Below, piece by piece: positions 47,570 through 60,933 of a stretch of DNA of 64,000 nucleotides. Numbering within the stretch: the stretch's first letter is position 1; each line of letters starts with the position of its first letter. The notes under the pieces are model-generated. The model searched no databases, was not told the DNA's origin, and was given only the letters and a program-made list of their open reading frames with translations. Made by a program: the position numbers and the translations under genes. The stretch comes from Psoroptes ovis. Its lineage: Eukaryota > Arthropoda > Arachnida > Sarcoptiformes > Psoroptidae. The stretch lies in the NCBI GenBank assembly GCA_002943765.1, contig PQWQ01000007.1, positions 1,924,501 to 1,988,500 of the forward strand, in the 5' to 3' direction.

Positions 47570-49343
47570 ATGATACCAATCAAGTGCCATTATTGTAAAG
47601 GTGATGATTGTTTTGTTGATAATTTTTTCAATCAAAATAATTCATGTTTCAGTAACACTGGAAAGGTATGTTTTGGTGTTTTTGTTTTGGAACTCCATTT
47701 GGATTAATTTTAAATTATTCATCTAAATTCAAGTGTTTTACATCGGTCGATTTACATGCTGAATCATATCAACATCAACGTGGTTGTGTTCATAATGATT
47801 TATTTTGTTTATCACCTAAACAGCAACAAGATAATATAATTACCGATCAATCAAATGCTGATAAACAATATTATTTTTCAAACGGTATCGATGCTTATAT
47901 ACGATGTTGTACAAATGATTTTTGTAATGATGAAAATTTTATTGAATTTCCAAAAATATCGAAAATAAATGAATATGATGAAGATAATTTAAATGATTTC
48001 AATTATCAACAACAATCGATATGGAAATATTTATTATTATTAATATTATTAATTTCATTAACATTAACTCTTTATTATTTTATGCGTACAATCAAACGTT
48101 ATTTATTGTCCAAATCAAATAAAAATGAAAATAATCATAGATTCGATTTGGAAAAATTACATTACAGCGATGGTGGTAATTGTAACAATCAACAACAACA
48201 ACAATTATTATCTTCAAGAAATGATTCGAAAAAAATGATGATTCAAAATAATAATAACTGCGCTGATAATAAATTATTACATGATTATGATCAATCATAT
48301 TCTTCTGGTTCTGGTTATGGTGAATCATTACTATCACAACGTACCATTGCTAAACAAATTACATTGATACAATGTGTCGGTAAAGGTCGATATGGTGAAG
48401 TATGGAAAGGCTTGTTTCATTTTGAAGCAGTTGCTGTAAAAAAATTCTTGTCACGTGATGAAGCATCATATAATCGTGAAATTGAAATCTATACATTATC
48501 AAATCTAAATAAACATGAAAATATTTTGACATTTATTGGTGCTGATGTTATATCGGAAAATTCTTGTACACGTTTATGGCTCATTACTGATTATCATGAA
48601 CTTGGATCATTGTTTGATTTTTTAAGCCAAAATATTCTCTCATTTAACGATATGTTTTCCATAATGTTATCGATTGCATCTGGTCTGACATATTTACATA
48701 CAGAAAATTTTGGTACAAAGAAAAAAGTTGCAATTGCACATCGTGATATTAAATCGAAAAATATTTTGATGAAAACGCACAATGTTTGTTGTATTGCTGA
48801 TTTTGGTTTAGCTGTTACTAAACAAAAAACTGGCCATCTAGATATTGGCCGCAATAATTATCGTGTTGGTACAAAACGATATATGGCACCAGAAGTCTTA
48901 GACGATTCATTCGTTAAAGATAATTTCACTGCCTACACTCAAGCTGATATTTATTCATTTGGATTAGTACTATGGGAAATATTACGTCGTATCGATTTAC
49001 AACCAATTTTGAATTATGAAGTACCATATCAATTTATGGTACCATCAGATCCTAGTTTTGATGATATGCGTAAAATTGTTTGTGTTGATCAATATCGGCC
49101 TGAAATCCCGGCTCATTTAGAAATGAATGAAAAGGTAAATTGTTTTTGGATGAAAAAATTTATCCGATCTTAAAATCAATCTTTTCTTCACCCTTGTAGA
49201 TGCCTGTATTGCAATCTATTTGTAAAATAATACGCGAATCATGGGCAAAAAATCCATCATCAAGATTGACCGTTTTACGTATTAAAAAATCATTACTAAA
49301 TCTTGTTTCACAAATGGACAATATGAATGAATATTCAATTTAA
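47570..49343 (+). CDS. BMP/activin type I receptor Ser/Thr kinase (Saxophone/ACVR1-like)
   Basis: Ligand-activated kinase that phosphorylates receptor SMADs. Exons join(47570..47665,47734..49134,49200..49343), phase 0 throughout, 546 residues. The Cys-rich three-finger ectodomain (CHYC ... CFTSVDLHAE ... CCTNDFCND) is followed by a TM helix at about 131-148, a GS region (SSGSGYGESLLSQRTIAKQ, about 221-239), and a kinase domain with GKGRYGEV (248-255), VAVKK Lys268, HRDIKSKN (368-375), DFG (388-390) and VGTKRYMAPEVLDD. DPSFDDMRKIVCVDQ and ADVISENSCTR (L45 loop position) point to the ALK1/ALK2/Saxophone branch. Oddities: no signal peptide precedes the first Cys; an in-frame TAA sits at 47558; the Leu-Pro of the GS-loop (FKBP12 contact in vertebrates) reads Glu-Ser. 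A splice into 47585 from an unseen signal-peptide exon is possible. Confidence 0.9.
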
Positions 49344-49362
49344 TTCAATTCCATTCCATTCA

Positions 49363-49368
49363 AATAAA
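49363..49368 (+). terminator. Poly(A) signal of the type I receptor
   Basis: AATAAA 20 nt after the receptor stop; unusually close but otherwise well placed. A further AATAAA lies near 49490. Confidence 0.4.
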
Positions 49369-49386
49369 TTAAAAATTGATAAAAAT

Positions 49387-49392
49387 TTTATT
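49387..49392 (-). terminator. Possible IP3 3-kinase poly(A) signal
   Basis: TTTATT on + (AATAAA on -), 250 nt after the kinase stop and just beyond the converging receptor's stop. Confidence 0.35.
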
Positions 49393-49642
49393 CTGATTGG
49401 TACAAAAATTCATTTTAAAAAACGAAATTTCCTAAATTACTATGACAAATGAGCTTAAAATATGTACAATTTGTTACTAGAAAAAAATGAAATAAAATTT
49501 TATCGATCTCTAAATATGTACAAAAGCAATGAAATGAATGATTATCAATAAATACTGCCAATTAACATATGGTGTACAAAATTCTTATGATTTTTGGTGA
49601 GGTAAATTACATTTTTTCGGTTTCAAAAATTATCATCAATTA

Positions 49643-51455
49643 TCATTGATGTCCATTTTGTAGTTGTTTCTGCTGTTGTCCATCAAGATAATTTGTTATA
49701 ATTTGAATTAGATTATCAAGTCCATAAAGATAACCATCTTCATGATTGCCTGGATACCATTTTGAACGATGATCAATTTGACAATGTTCAGGTATTGGTA
49801 ATGTTTTAGCAAAATCAATCATCCATACACCGGCACGTTCAGCTGTATAAATAATCAAAATTGATGACCCGATTATTTCATGTTGATTAAAAAATTTTGA
49901 TGATTCAAAATATTTTCTCAACAATCGTAATTTCAGTAATACTTCACGGCAAATATTGTGTTTTGATTGAAAAAATGTTTCTAAAATTTTTTGTACATCA
50001 AATTCACTTTTGATTGTATGTAAATTTTTATTATGTTTTACATTATCTCCAACCTATTTTCGATCAAATTACAAATATAAGAAATAAAAATCAATTAATC
50101 TATTTATTCAAATGTATTAATTTAGATTTCACAAAAATTTACCTTATAACCTTCAATTCGAAAACCTAAATTTGATGTTGAACTTAAATTTTCACGAAAC
50201 ATCATATATCTTAGTTTCGTTACAGATTTTGTACGATGTTCATCGGCAGTCAATTGATTTGAATCTAATCGTAACATTTTTTCATATAAATCATTTCTTA
50301 ATTTAGAATTATTCACTTCTGATTCGAGAAATGTTCTTGTACCCATTTTAATATCCATAATAGATGCATCTTTGAATGTATATAATAAATCTTCTAATTC
50401 AATAAAATTATCACCTTTATATTGTACATTACGATAAAATTTCGGTATCATTTCACTAATTGGTTCCATACTTAATGCTTCATATACATCAATTTCAGTC
50501 GAATCGGATGTATGTTTTTTCCATATAGTACCGGGACCAGCTAATGCAAATGAATCTTCATGACCAGATAATTGAATCCATTGATGATCAAATAATTCGG
50601 CTGTATTCAAATTATTCGGATCCGTTGTAAATGTAATGAGATCAATTAAATTTTTTTCTAATAAATTAAATTTTGTCATTGTTTTATCATCAACAACAAT
50701 AACATCATTATCAATATCATTATGATCAATTAATTTCATATTTATATCATCATCATTGTTATTACATTTATTATCCGACATCTTAATTGATTGCTCATGT
50801 TGTTGTTGTTGTTTTTTCATACAGTAATGATGAAATGCATTACGTGCCAATTGTTGCCATCGTAATCTTATCAAATGATTAGCAGATTTATGATTAAGAT
50901 GATTGAAATGATTTTTATGATGATGATTATGGTGATGATTGTGACGATGATGATGTTTGTGTCCATTCGTCATCATATTATCAACATCACATCGATTATC
51001 ATTTTCATCATCATCATGATTATTGTTTGTTGTATTCTAAAAATAGTAAATCGAATAATAAAAGAAATGAGAAATCATTAGTTCTATTTATATCATAAAT
51101 AAATCAATCAATTAAATCAATGTAATTGCATTATTATCAAGAATTATGACAAATCTTTATTTAGAAAATGAATGAAATAATCATCGAAATAGAAATTGAT
51201 TCAAACGAAATTTACCATAAAATTATGTAACAATGAACAATGATTAGACCATGCAGCCAAAACAACAGACATTGCTGCACGAACCATTTCAATATTTGAT
51301 GATTCTTTTTTAGCCATTATTATTTTTTTGAATAATGATTGATTTTGATTAAAATATTTTTGTTGTTGTTGCTGTTGTTGACTTAGTCTTCGTCGTCGTC
51401 TTAATTGTTGTTGTGGCTGTTGCTGTTGTCGATGTCTTAGAATGGTCATTGTCAT
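49643..51455 (-). CDS. Inositol-1,4,5-trisphosphate 3-kinase
   Basis: Phosphorylates Ins(1,4,5)P3 to Ins(1,3,4,5)P4, ending IP3 calcium signals. Exons complement(join(49643..50053,50143..51036,51216..51455)), phase 0 throughout, 514 residues. The variable N-terminus carries Gln and Arg runs (RRRRR) in exon 1 and a His-rich tract (HKHHHRHNHHHNHHH) in exon 2. The catalytic domain starts near residue 231 (HQWIQLSGHEDSF) and includes the inositol-kinase signature DIKMG (308-312, the DxKxG motif), LGFRIEGYK across a splice, and HEIIGSSILIIY, AGVWMIDFAKT and EDGYLYGLDNLI near the C-terminus. Start ATG 51455 (or 51449). A second possible first exon lies at 55534-55599. Converges on the BMP receptor, 299 bp between stops. 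Confidence 0.94.
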
Positions 51456-54400
51456 TTTTTGATCAAAAATTTTCAAACAAAAAAAAACTCATAAAGTTTT
51501 GGTTCAATTCAATTCGAGAAATTATGTCTGAAAAAATTTTCACATCAAAAGTTCATTTGATTTGACATTGATTTCGAAAGTTTATAATAAAAAAAAACCA
51601 TAGACGGAACTTGATTTTTATTGAAAATGGGAAAATTCTTGTTTTAATTTAACACAATTAAGATATGTGAGCTTATTACTTAAATTATTTCAAGTGTTTT
51701 CCATTAATTATCACAATTCAAATTGACCACACCATTCATATATTAAACACATACAAACAACATCACATATAAATGTATAAAGTATTTGAAAAACGTGAAT
51801 GATTAAGCGTCTTAAGCATCAAGAGTTTCAAGTGTGTATTATTATTAACGTCAGATATTCGAAGAAAATCAAAAATGAAAGAGAATTACGTGACTTTTTG
51901 AATGTTGTTTTCTGGCTGGAATAATAATCATTCATTAATTGCATGAATTTCATCAAAATTGCCATTTGAAATGGCCACCAAAAGAATCATTAAAAATTGC
52001 TGCAAAAAAAAAACAGAACAAGATTTCGATTGAATCAACGTAATAATCAATGAATGATTAGAATGAATTAATGAAATTTCAAGTGATTATTATTTCAATT
52101 ATTTCAGTTGCAGATATTGAATAATTTAAAATATTTGAAAATACATTCAAAGCAATAGAAACAGTCGAAAAAAAATGTAATTAAAATCATTCAACTTTTT
52201 TTTCATTTCTTCTTCTTATTTTTGAATATTGACTAATGCAACATTGATCAATTCATTATTTGATTAATTCAACACTTGATCATCAATTATTTTATTACAT
52301 TACGTGATAATTTCATTGATCAGATGATGTTGATTGGCTTTTGTTCAATTATTCAAACATAAACACTCATCAATACTTCAATCAATATTGAAGGTACTCA
52401 AGTTTAGTCATTGAAAATAATTGAACAGATAATCTTAATGACTTTGTTATTATTCATTGATTATTTGTGTGAAGTGTGTTCTGCGGAATCGCTGATAAAT
52501 CACTGAATGAAATTGAATTATCAAAAATTTCATTATTTCAATTTCTCTGATTGTAGTATGACAATTTACATCACAACACACACACACACACATACACTTA
52601 ATTTCTGTTTTCCGTGTATATATCTAATGTATCTATCTATCTATCTGTCTATATTTCAAAGTGATAATCATTGATTCATTTGATGAATGACATTTTGAAA
52701 ATGATTTTAAAATGATTTTTTTTAAATGAATCAAGATATTTGTTTAAATATTGATTTGAAAATCATAGAAAATAAATATCATTTAATTCAATTGAATTGA
52801 ATTTGTATTTAATTTTCAATTTAAAATTATTTTTGAAAAAATCAGCGGAACCATAATACGTTATTAAATCGAAATTTATATTTTTTCAAATATTATTCAA
52901 AATGATGATCATATGATTTTTCATTGATTTATTTATTTATTTATTCATTTCATTTAAAAATTTTAGTTTTAATTTTATTTTTATTTTGAATAAAATTTTT
53001 GAAACATGACTTTTGCCATGTATATTTTGCTATTGATTTTGTTTGTTTGTTGGCGTTGATGCTGTTGGTCGATGCTGATGCTGTGATGTATTCGTTTTTG
53101 CTGTATTTGTATTTGTATATAATGATTGATATTTTGAAATTTTCACAAAATTTACAAAATTGTCGATGTAAAAACACACAGATTATGTTTGCACATTATC
53201 AAAATCATAATTTCTAATAACGATCAAATAACATTATTAAGATTTGAAGAAAGAATTATTGATTTGAAATAATTAAAATTATCGAAAAGATTAATTAATT
53301 CATCGATCATTGATTAGCGCGGGAATATGGGAAAACATTTATGCATTGAAAGTCATTATTTCTCTTATGATTTTTCATTTCTTAATTAAATTTAAATAAT
53401 TACATATTTCAAAATCGATCAAACAAGTATTTTTGTATCTTTGCATTGTACAATTTTGATGACGACAAATCAATGTTGTTGTTCAATGGAAAACAAAGAC
53501 ATTGAAGATAAGAGATAAGAAACGGAAAAATTACCTCGTGGTAATTTGCCCAAGCCATGAAGCTTTTATTAATTAATTCTATTGTGCTTGTATTTTGTAC
53601 TCTGAGATCATATGGCACACAACAAGTGATAAATTCAATTAATCAAATCAAATGCTTGATAATAGAATTCAATTGAATTTTTCTCTTTTGTTAATTTTAT
53701 ATTATTTATTTTGATTGATTGACTAGAAAATTAGATAAAAACGCAAAGCGTCATTCCCCCAATGATCATCAACATTACCATCAACAACCGCCAACAACAA
53801 CAATACCATTATCGATTGTTAGTGTCAATTACGTCAATACAAAAAATGATTGATCATCATCATCATCATCATATGTATATTTGATCAAGTTGAACAAACA
53901 TTGAAATTTGTTAAATTAATTTTGTGAAATACTTGAACAACAACAACAACAACAGCAACAACAACTGAATTAAATTAAACAAACAAACAATAAGTATGAA
54001 GCTTGAAATAAATGCAAATATAACAAGCAAATAAACAAATATAGCAAACTATTAAACAAATAAACAAGCTTTTTCAATGGACAAATAAACAAACAAACAA
54101 ATGAACAACAAAGTAACAATCAAACGACGATTGATCAATCAAATTTCGATTGATTGACCTTGTAATAATTGATTAATTATCATTAAAATTGTTAATTTTG
54201 AATTGTGAACAATTGAAATTCAAAAATTAAATTTAAAATTAAGTTAAAACTAAATTATTATAACTAAATCATGTGATTGATTGATATTAATTCTATGCTG
54301 AGTTATTATTCAATTGATGCAATAATATTGAATGCAAATTTGATGATAATGGATGATGGTGGTGTTTTACAAAATACTTTTTCAATCGATCAAAAGTACC

Positions 54401-55533
54401 ATTTATTATTTAATTGAATTGATTGTAAACAATTAAATTGAAAATAATGATAATAATTAACGGAAAATCAAATTAATGATAATCAATTATTTCAATGTTT
54501 TTTGCTTCAATATATTTCTACGAATCGTAATTTATTCGAAATGATATGTATGTCTTGATCAATTGAATTCATTTGAATTTACAATTTTTAGACACGATAA
54601 TAGTAGTGTCTCATGACTTATTTTATTAGTCGCTTTAATGATTGTTTAATAAATTATTTATCATTGTACAAGATATTAATCAATATCAATACACTCTACA
54701 TTATCCATAAAAAAATCCGCCTAAAACATCCTACTGAAAAAAATCTATGACATCATTAATTGGATGTATCTTCTTTCAGTACAAACATTAAACATAAAAA
54801 TGTACAAAAATCTCAAGGTAATCTTAATCTTAATTGTAATTATGTAATTAGCAATTTTTGAATGTTGAATACGATGCCATTAAATACAACAATGAATGAC
54901 TAATAGTTTGAATAAATGAAAAATGATAAAAATTTCATCAAATTAAATTAACATTTTTTGAACACATGTTAAATAATTATTGATTGATTAATGGATTGTT
55001 GTTTTTTGAACATTGAAATGTACTTTGCTGAGTACACGTGAAGAACATGTGAACATAATATATCAGAAAATTTAGGAAATCGGAAAACGAAATTTGTACA
55101 AAACATTCGATGAATTCAAATACTGACCAACCGAGGAAAATAATTCATTGAATATTTTCATTTAAATTCAATAAATTATTAATGTTAAATCAATCAATTC
55201 GATTCATATCACCATTTACCAGGTTTTAGGTCATTGACAGTTTGGAAATTCAAAAAAAACAAAAATAAATCTTAATTAAGAGGTCGAAGATCTGGAGATT
55301 TGTCAAAAATTTTCAAATTGACATTTGAATTGAATTGAAAAACTGAAAATGAAATGAACTTCGGTACACAAAGCGAATTATTGTTACGTCACTTGGAAGA
55401 AAAGTGAGATAAAATAACCCATACATCTGCAGACATTTTCGAATGACATTTATTCATGAACATTAATGGTTAAAATAAAACCTGATCATAATCAAAATTC
55501 AAAGAAAAGAGAAAAAATAAATTGAAAACTCAC

Positions 55534-55599
55534 CTGTATAATGTACGATACAAATGATGAACTGTATGTGACTGGTGGAAATTCAGTTACTTTAATCAT
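55534..55599 (-). other. Candidate alternative first coding exon of the IP3 3-kinase
   Basis: On the minus strand an ATG preceded by CACAAA opens 22 sense codons (MIKVTEFPPVTYSSSFVSYI...) ending exactly at CAG followed by GTGAGT, a strong donor. It ends in phase 0, as does the acceptor of IP3-kinase exon 2 at 51036, so joining them keeps the frame and would replace exon 1. No homology is recognised in the 22 residues; transcript evidence would decide. Confidence 0.35.
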
Positions 55600-58223
55600 T
55601 TTGTGATTGTAGTTGTTTGATCGATGATTGATTAGTGATTAAAGGGTTGAAAAATTATGGATGCTACGATGTTTTGGTGATTTATTTCTATTTTTTCTGG
55701 GTTGTTTAAATGAGATTATCGTTGTTTTGATGATAATTGACAATTATCTTATTCTTCAAATTCAATAAATTGATGATTCGTTTTGTAATTGATTAAATTA
55801 ATTAATTGGAAAAACAAAACAAATTAAATGGGTTCAAATGTCTTGAATTTCAATTTCGATGATTCGATTTGATTTGTTCTGATTAAAATTAATTCAATTC
55901 AATTTAAATCAATTCATTTGAATTAATTAGAAATTAAAATTTAATGCGACATAATTTTCTCTTTCTTTTTGCTTTCTTAAATGGACAATTTTCAAATGTT
56001 TGAATTTTTCACTCTATTTTCTCAATCGGAGATTGTGACCAAAATTATCATAATAATTGATGAATAAATACCAGATTTCGATTAAATCAACGGAAAAATT
56101 TCGGATGAATTATCATCAAAAATTGACTAGAATGAATTTACTTAATTATGATTTGATTAATTTTGATTTGAAATTCAGAGCTCTAATCTTATCCACAAAA
56201 TGTGACGAAGATATGATATATTTTTCTGGAAATTGAATAAGTTCGTTAAAAATTTTCCCGATTTTTCTATTTTTGATAAGATACAAAACACACAAGTCAC
56301 AAGAAAATAAACATTTGATTGAATAATTGTCGTTTGATTGATTATTTGATCGAAACTGGTAGTTGAATTTCAAGCTGCCACAAAGGTATTTAACAATGTT
56401 CTCGTCGGTATTTGTTCATTGTATTGTTCGGATTGATCAAAGACTAGATTCAATTGTTTTTTACTTTAAAAGAACACTTCAGTTTTGTTTGTCCACAGAA
56501 TTGTTGATTTCAATGTTATCGATCAATCGATCGATCAATTGATTACATATGCATTAGCCGGTTTTATTTCATTTCAAATGGAAACACATAATTATATGAT
56601 GATGATGATGATGATGATCGTGATGATAATTATTATCGAATCATCGTTTTTTGCTCGAATTTTTACATTTTATCATCATCAGTAGTCGATTGCTAGCATT
56701 CACTAGTCAAAATATCATTGAAATTCACTCAAATTGATGGTTAAAAACAAACAGCAGAAAAAAAATGGAAAAAAAATTTTAAAAACTTTTACTTGAAAGC
56801 TGAGCTCTTCAAACATTTAAACAGTATATTGAACATATAATCAATAGTTTTAAGCGAAAAAATTTTTAAAATTTAAAATCAATCAAATGTAATCAATTTC
56901 AAATATCTTCAAATATCAATAATAATCAAACACATTGAAGATATCATAATAATGATCAGAACATGCTTCAATACATGAACAATACGGCATGGAATTGAAT
57001 ATTATGGCTGATATATGATAGTTAATGGATGATTGTAAGTGGATGATTGCATTGATTGTAAATGGATGTGTTTGTGAACACACACACATTCACCATTCAC
57101 TCATATTTCTCTTTTTGATGTCTTTAATTATTCCACTTATTCTTCTTCTTTGTTTTTTAATGATAATTAATCATAAATATTAATTAAAAATTGTATCCAT
57201 TATTTAATGATTTGATTCATTAATCAATTTTTGAGCTTCAATTATTCAAACTTTATCATTATTATCATTGTCTTATGAATATGATTGAAATATTACTTAA
57301 AATTATGATTAATACTTAAACAATATCCATCGATTTTCCATAGAAAATCATTAAATAATTGAGGAGGAATTCACAATTGGTAATCACAATAATAAATCAC
57401 GTTGAACACGTGCTCATTCATACATTGAAATTGGTACAAAAATGAGAGAAGAAATTCACAAAAATCTTTAGTTTCGATTGATGATTTATTGATTGCTCGC
57501 TTATTTGCTCACAAAATGAATCAAATTTGATTCTTGCATTGATCAATTGGTGTTGTTTTTTGTTGTTTATTTTGATGACAAGTTCAAAGCGAATTCAAAG
57601 CAAATTAAACAATTTGCAGACAGACAGACACAGAAACAAACAGAAAAAATGACGAATTTGTTATAAAACACTCACAATTCACAATACACGCAGACACGAT
57701 CGAAATTCAAGCAAAAAAAAAAATTCAAAAACAAACAAAAACGACAAATTATTTATTTATTTTAATTTTTTTTTTATTGTTACTTTGTTTGATTATTGAA
57801 TAAAATCAAACAAATACAAATCACAATAAAACAATATATCGAGAAAAAGAAAGAGTGGCTCATATTTGTTGATAATCGAATTAGGTGGAGTTCATACGAG
57901 ATTAAATAAATGAATTAAAATGAATCGAAATCATTGATTGAATGAATGTGCATTGATCATTATCATTCAATGATTGGTCGTTGAAAACAACGTTCAATCA
58001 ACGATTCATTTAAATTTAAACGAATTGATTTGGTGAGAAAAAATGAAAAATGGACAAAATCACTAAAGAACAGTAGAGCCAAAGACAATTGATCGATCAA
58101 TGATAAATCGGCAGAATGTTTTCACATAATTAAATTCTGATTCGATGATCAATCGAGATTAAGACAAAATCAAAACAATTTTCGACGATTTTTTTCAAAA
58201 GGAAATTTAAAATATAGAAAATA

Positions 58224-58302
58224 TTTAGACTGTCCAAAAAGTTCTTGCCGATTTTCACTTAGACTTTCATATAGGAAATAGTTGATGACTTACTGGACGA
58301 TG
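58224..58302. mobile_element. Mariner-like MITE, copy 3 (diverged)
   Basis: Left end TTTAGACTGTCCAAAAAGTT followed by CTTGCCGATTTTCA corresponds to the inner left end of copies 1 and 2. The right end, reversed, reads CATCGTCCAGTAAGTCATC. TA flanks the element at 58222-58223 and 58303-58304. The decay shows it is an older insertion. Confidence 0.65.
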
Positions 58303-60867
58303 TAATAATTGATTAATTTTCAATATTTGAAATAAAAAATAAAATTTGAATGACAATCAATCGTCAAAATAATTTCACTGTCAAAATGTTGACATGAAAA
58401 AAATATTTACACGTTTATTTATTTACTTATTTAATGATTTTCAATTGTTTACTTTCGAAATATTTTTAGATAAATGCCAAGATATATTAATTTGTTTGAT
58501 CAATTTATTTGTTTAATTCCATTGTTTTTTTATTATTTTGACAAGTCAAACTTGACAATGGATCAAAACAACGAAGAAAACAAATAACAAAAGCAAATAT
58601 CTTGACAAGTAAATATACCAAAATGCAAAATACAAACACAATCATTTAATTGTGATCAGCCATTCATTCATTCATCATTAAATATCATCATCAGCCAGCA
58701 ATCATCGTCTACCATCATTTAGCCATCATTAGTGATCGGTTCCTGCTACTGTTCAATTTGTTTTCCTTGAAAAAATTATTTTCCAAATCATCTTTTATTA
58801 GATAAAGATGATAAAATTGAAAATTAAGGTGTTTTAGGGGGAGAATTTAGCAGTACTTTCCTGTATACAATAATGATGGTTCACAAACCGTTTCCAATTG
58901 TTGATTATTATTATCAATAATTCTTTGCAATTAATTAATTATTGAATATTCACAATGTCAAATGCAAATTTTGATATTCCTAAAAACAATTTTTCTTTTT
59001 TTGAACGAATCTGTTTGTTTTATAAAGTTTTTTTTCAATGAATTTTCAATGAAATTCAAGGCGAAATCAATTGAAAATCAATTGCTTCAATGGTGAAAAT
59101 CAATAGCCAAAATCATTAAAGTTTGATGATGAATGAAAAATTAAAAGGTCAATTCACCTGTCGTGAATGTTTATTTTATTTATTTTTTATTTAATTTCTC
59201 TGAATTTTGATTCAAGGATCATTGACAAAGCACTGAAACAATCCTGATCATGATGATTGTGACAGCAAATCAACAACAGCAACAACAACCAAATCAAACC
59301 GGTCGTATTCATTCGGTTTGTTCAAAATTTTATTTCCATTTATATTTCGTGTTGTTTTTTGATTTTGAATTTACAAACCAACCATCAATGATCATTAAAT
59401 GATCATCATTTAATGATTGTAAAAAAAATGTCAGAAACATGAATTTTTCATTTTTTTTTTTTTTGATGTTTTTTCAAATGAAAATTGCCTTCAAATCATC
59501 GAATCAAATTAATTAATTATTCATTAAATTTTGAATCAATTAATTGAACATTGAATTTATTCGAATTGATTTGCTATGAAATGAAATATGAATGAGAGAC
59601 TGGTAGAGAGATGATGAAGCATCCGTTGACCTCGTTTCGTTTCGTTCTCGTTTTTTTCTGACTTGTTTTGATTATCATCGATAGTTCCACCACCATCACC
59701 AGTTTATCATTTGTTGAACAGCAGACAAACAAGTAAATAAAAACACTGGTCGATACGCTACTGGTCACGTTCACCAATTTTTTTTTCTTTGAACCTAAAA
59801 CAAAAACTTGTTCAAATGTTCATTTTTTTGTACTTTGAAATAAATATTTCATCATCAAAAATACCGTCACCAAAATCGATCAAAATCATCGATAGCTATT
59901 TATCGATCAAAAACAATTAGTCGATTCGATGATTATTTATGCAATCGATGAGTTAATTTTGAAAAAAAAAATCAAAGTAAATTTCCCAGATCAACGACAA
60001 TCGATGAAGATAAATGGCTAAGATCACTGAATACCAGAAAATAGAAATCATATGAATCATCATTTGAAGGATTATTGGAAGATTTTTCAATGGATCTTAC
60101 AATTAGGTTCAAACCAATTTGCAGGTTCAAATCAAATCAAATCGGTTTTTTTTTGTATTTTTCTATAGCAAATAATTATTTATTTTGACTCATTTCTAAA
60201 TTTATAATAAAATTGAAATTGGAAATTTGATTTCAAATTTCCTTTAAAAAAAATGACGAAATAACATGGAACAAGTACAAGAATTCATGCAAGTGTCTTT
60301 GTGTTGGTTTGTTTGTTTGTGTTGGTGGGTTTATATAAAAAAATAAATAAAAATTTGAATCAAGAAAAAAAAGAAAACAAAAAACAAAACGAAGAAAAAA
60401 AACGAAAATCTGAATGATGAATCTTGTGTCTTATGAAGTCTTAAGCAACTCTTAAGCAATTTTTGTGGCTGATGTTTACATTCGATGATGATGATGATGA
60501 TAATGAGATATGATGAGACATGATTGGAGCGATATGATGATGATTTATCAAAAAATGATGATCTACGAAATGGCTAATTTAGTTCGATTCAATTGATATC
60601 GTTGTTTGTCCATCGGTTGCGGAAAATTTCAAAATTTTTATATCACAATCAATTGATTCATATGTTCCACATTTCATTTGGAATTCATTCATTTCTTCAC
60701 ATTTGAATAATTCAATGAGAGAAAAATTTGTTGAAATTTTGGTGAGAAAAAAATCTGTTTGAATAATTAATTAATCTAAGAAATAATTTTGACTAGATAT
60801 TAATCGATTGCGAAAACTATTGTGACGTTTTAAATGATTTTCAATTCATTTCTTTGGTTCCATATCG

Positions 60868-60884
60868 GTGTGTGTGTGTGTGTG
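60868..60884. repeat. (GT)n microsatellite
   Basis: Perfect GT repeat just downstream of the WDFY3 stop codon. Confidence 0.8.
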
Positions 60885-60933
60885 CTCAATTTAGATAAAT
60901 TCATATTTAACCGATGAAAACACTGAACTGAAT

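Larger units (their letters stand above)
51456..60933. other. 9.5-kb non-coding region between IP3 3-kinase and WDFY3
   Basis: Both flanking genes are on the minus strand, so this should hold the IP3-kinase promoter(s)/5' introns and the WDFY3 3' end. I see one candidate short exon (55534-55599, -), a diverged MITE (58224-58302), (CA)n at 52576-52592, (ATCT)n near 52625-52645, a Gln-codon-like CAA/CAG run at 53936-53965, ATG repeats at 56597-56620 and (GT)n at 60868-60884. No gene is otherwise supportable. Confidence 0.6.

Noticed and set aside
59150..59240. WDFY3 terminal exon near the donor-like CACGACAG/GTGAAT on the minus strand
   Set aside because: Frames there have stops and lack FYVE zinc ligands; the exon at 60934-61042 fits phase and motif exactly.
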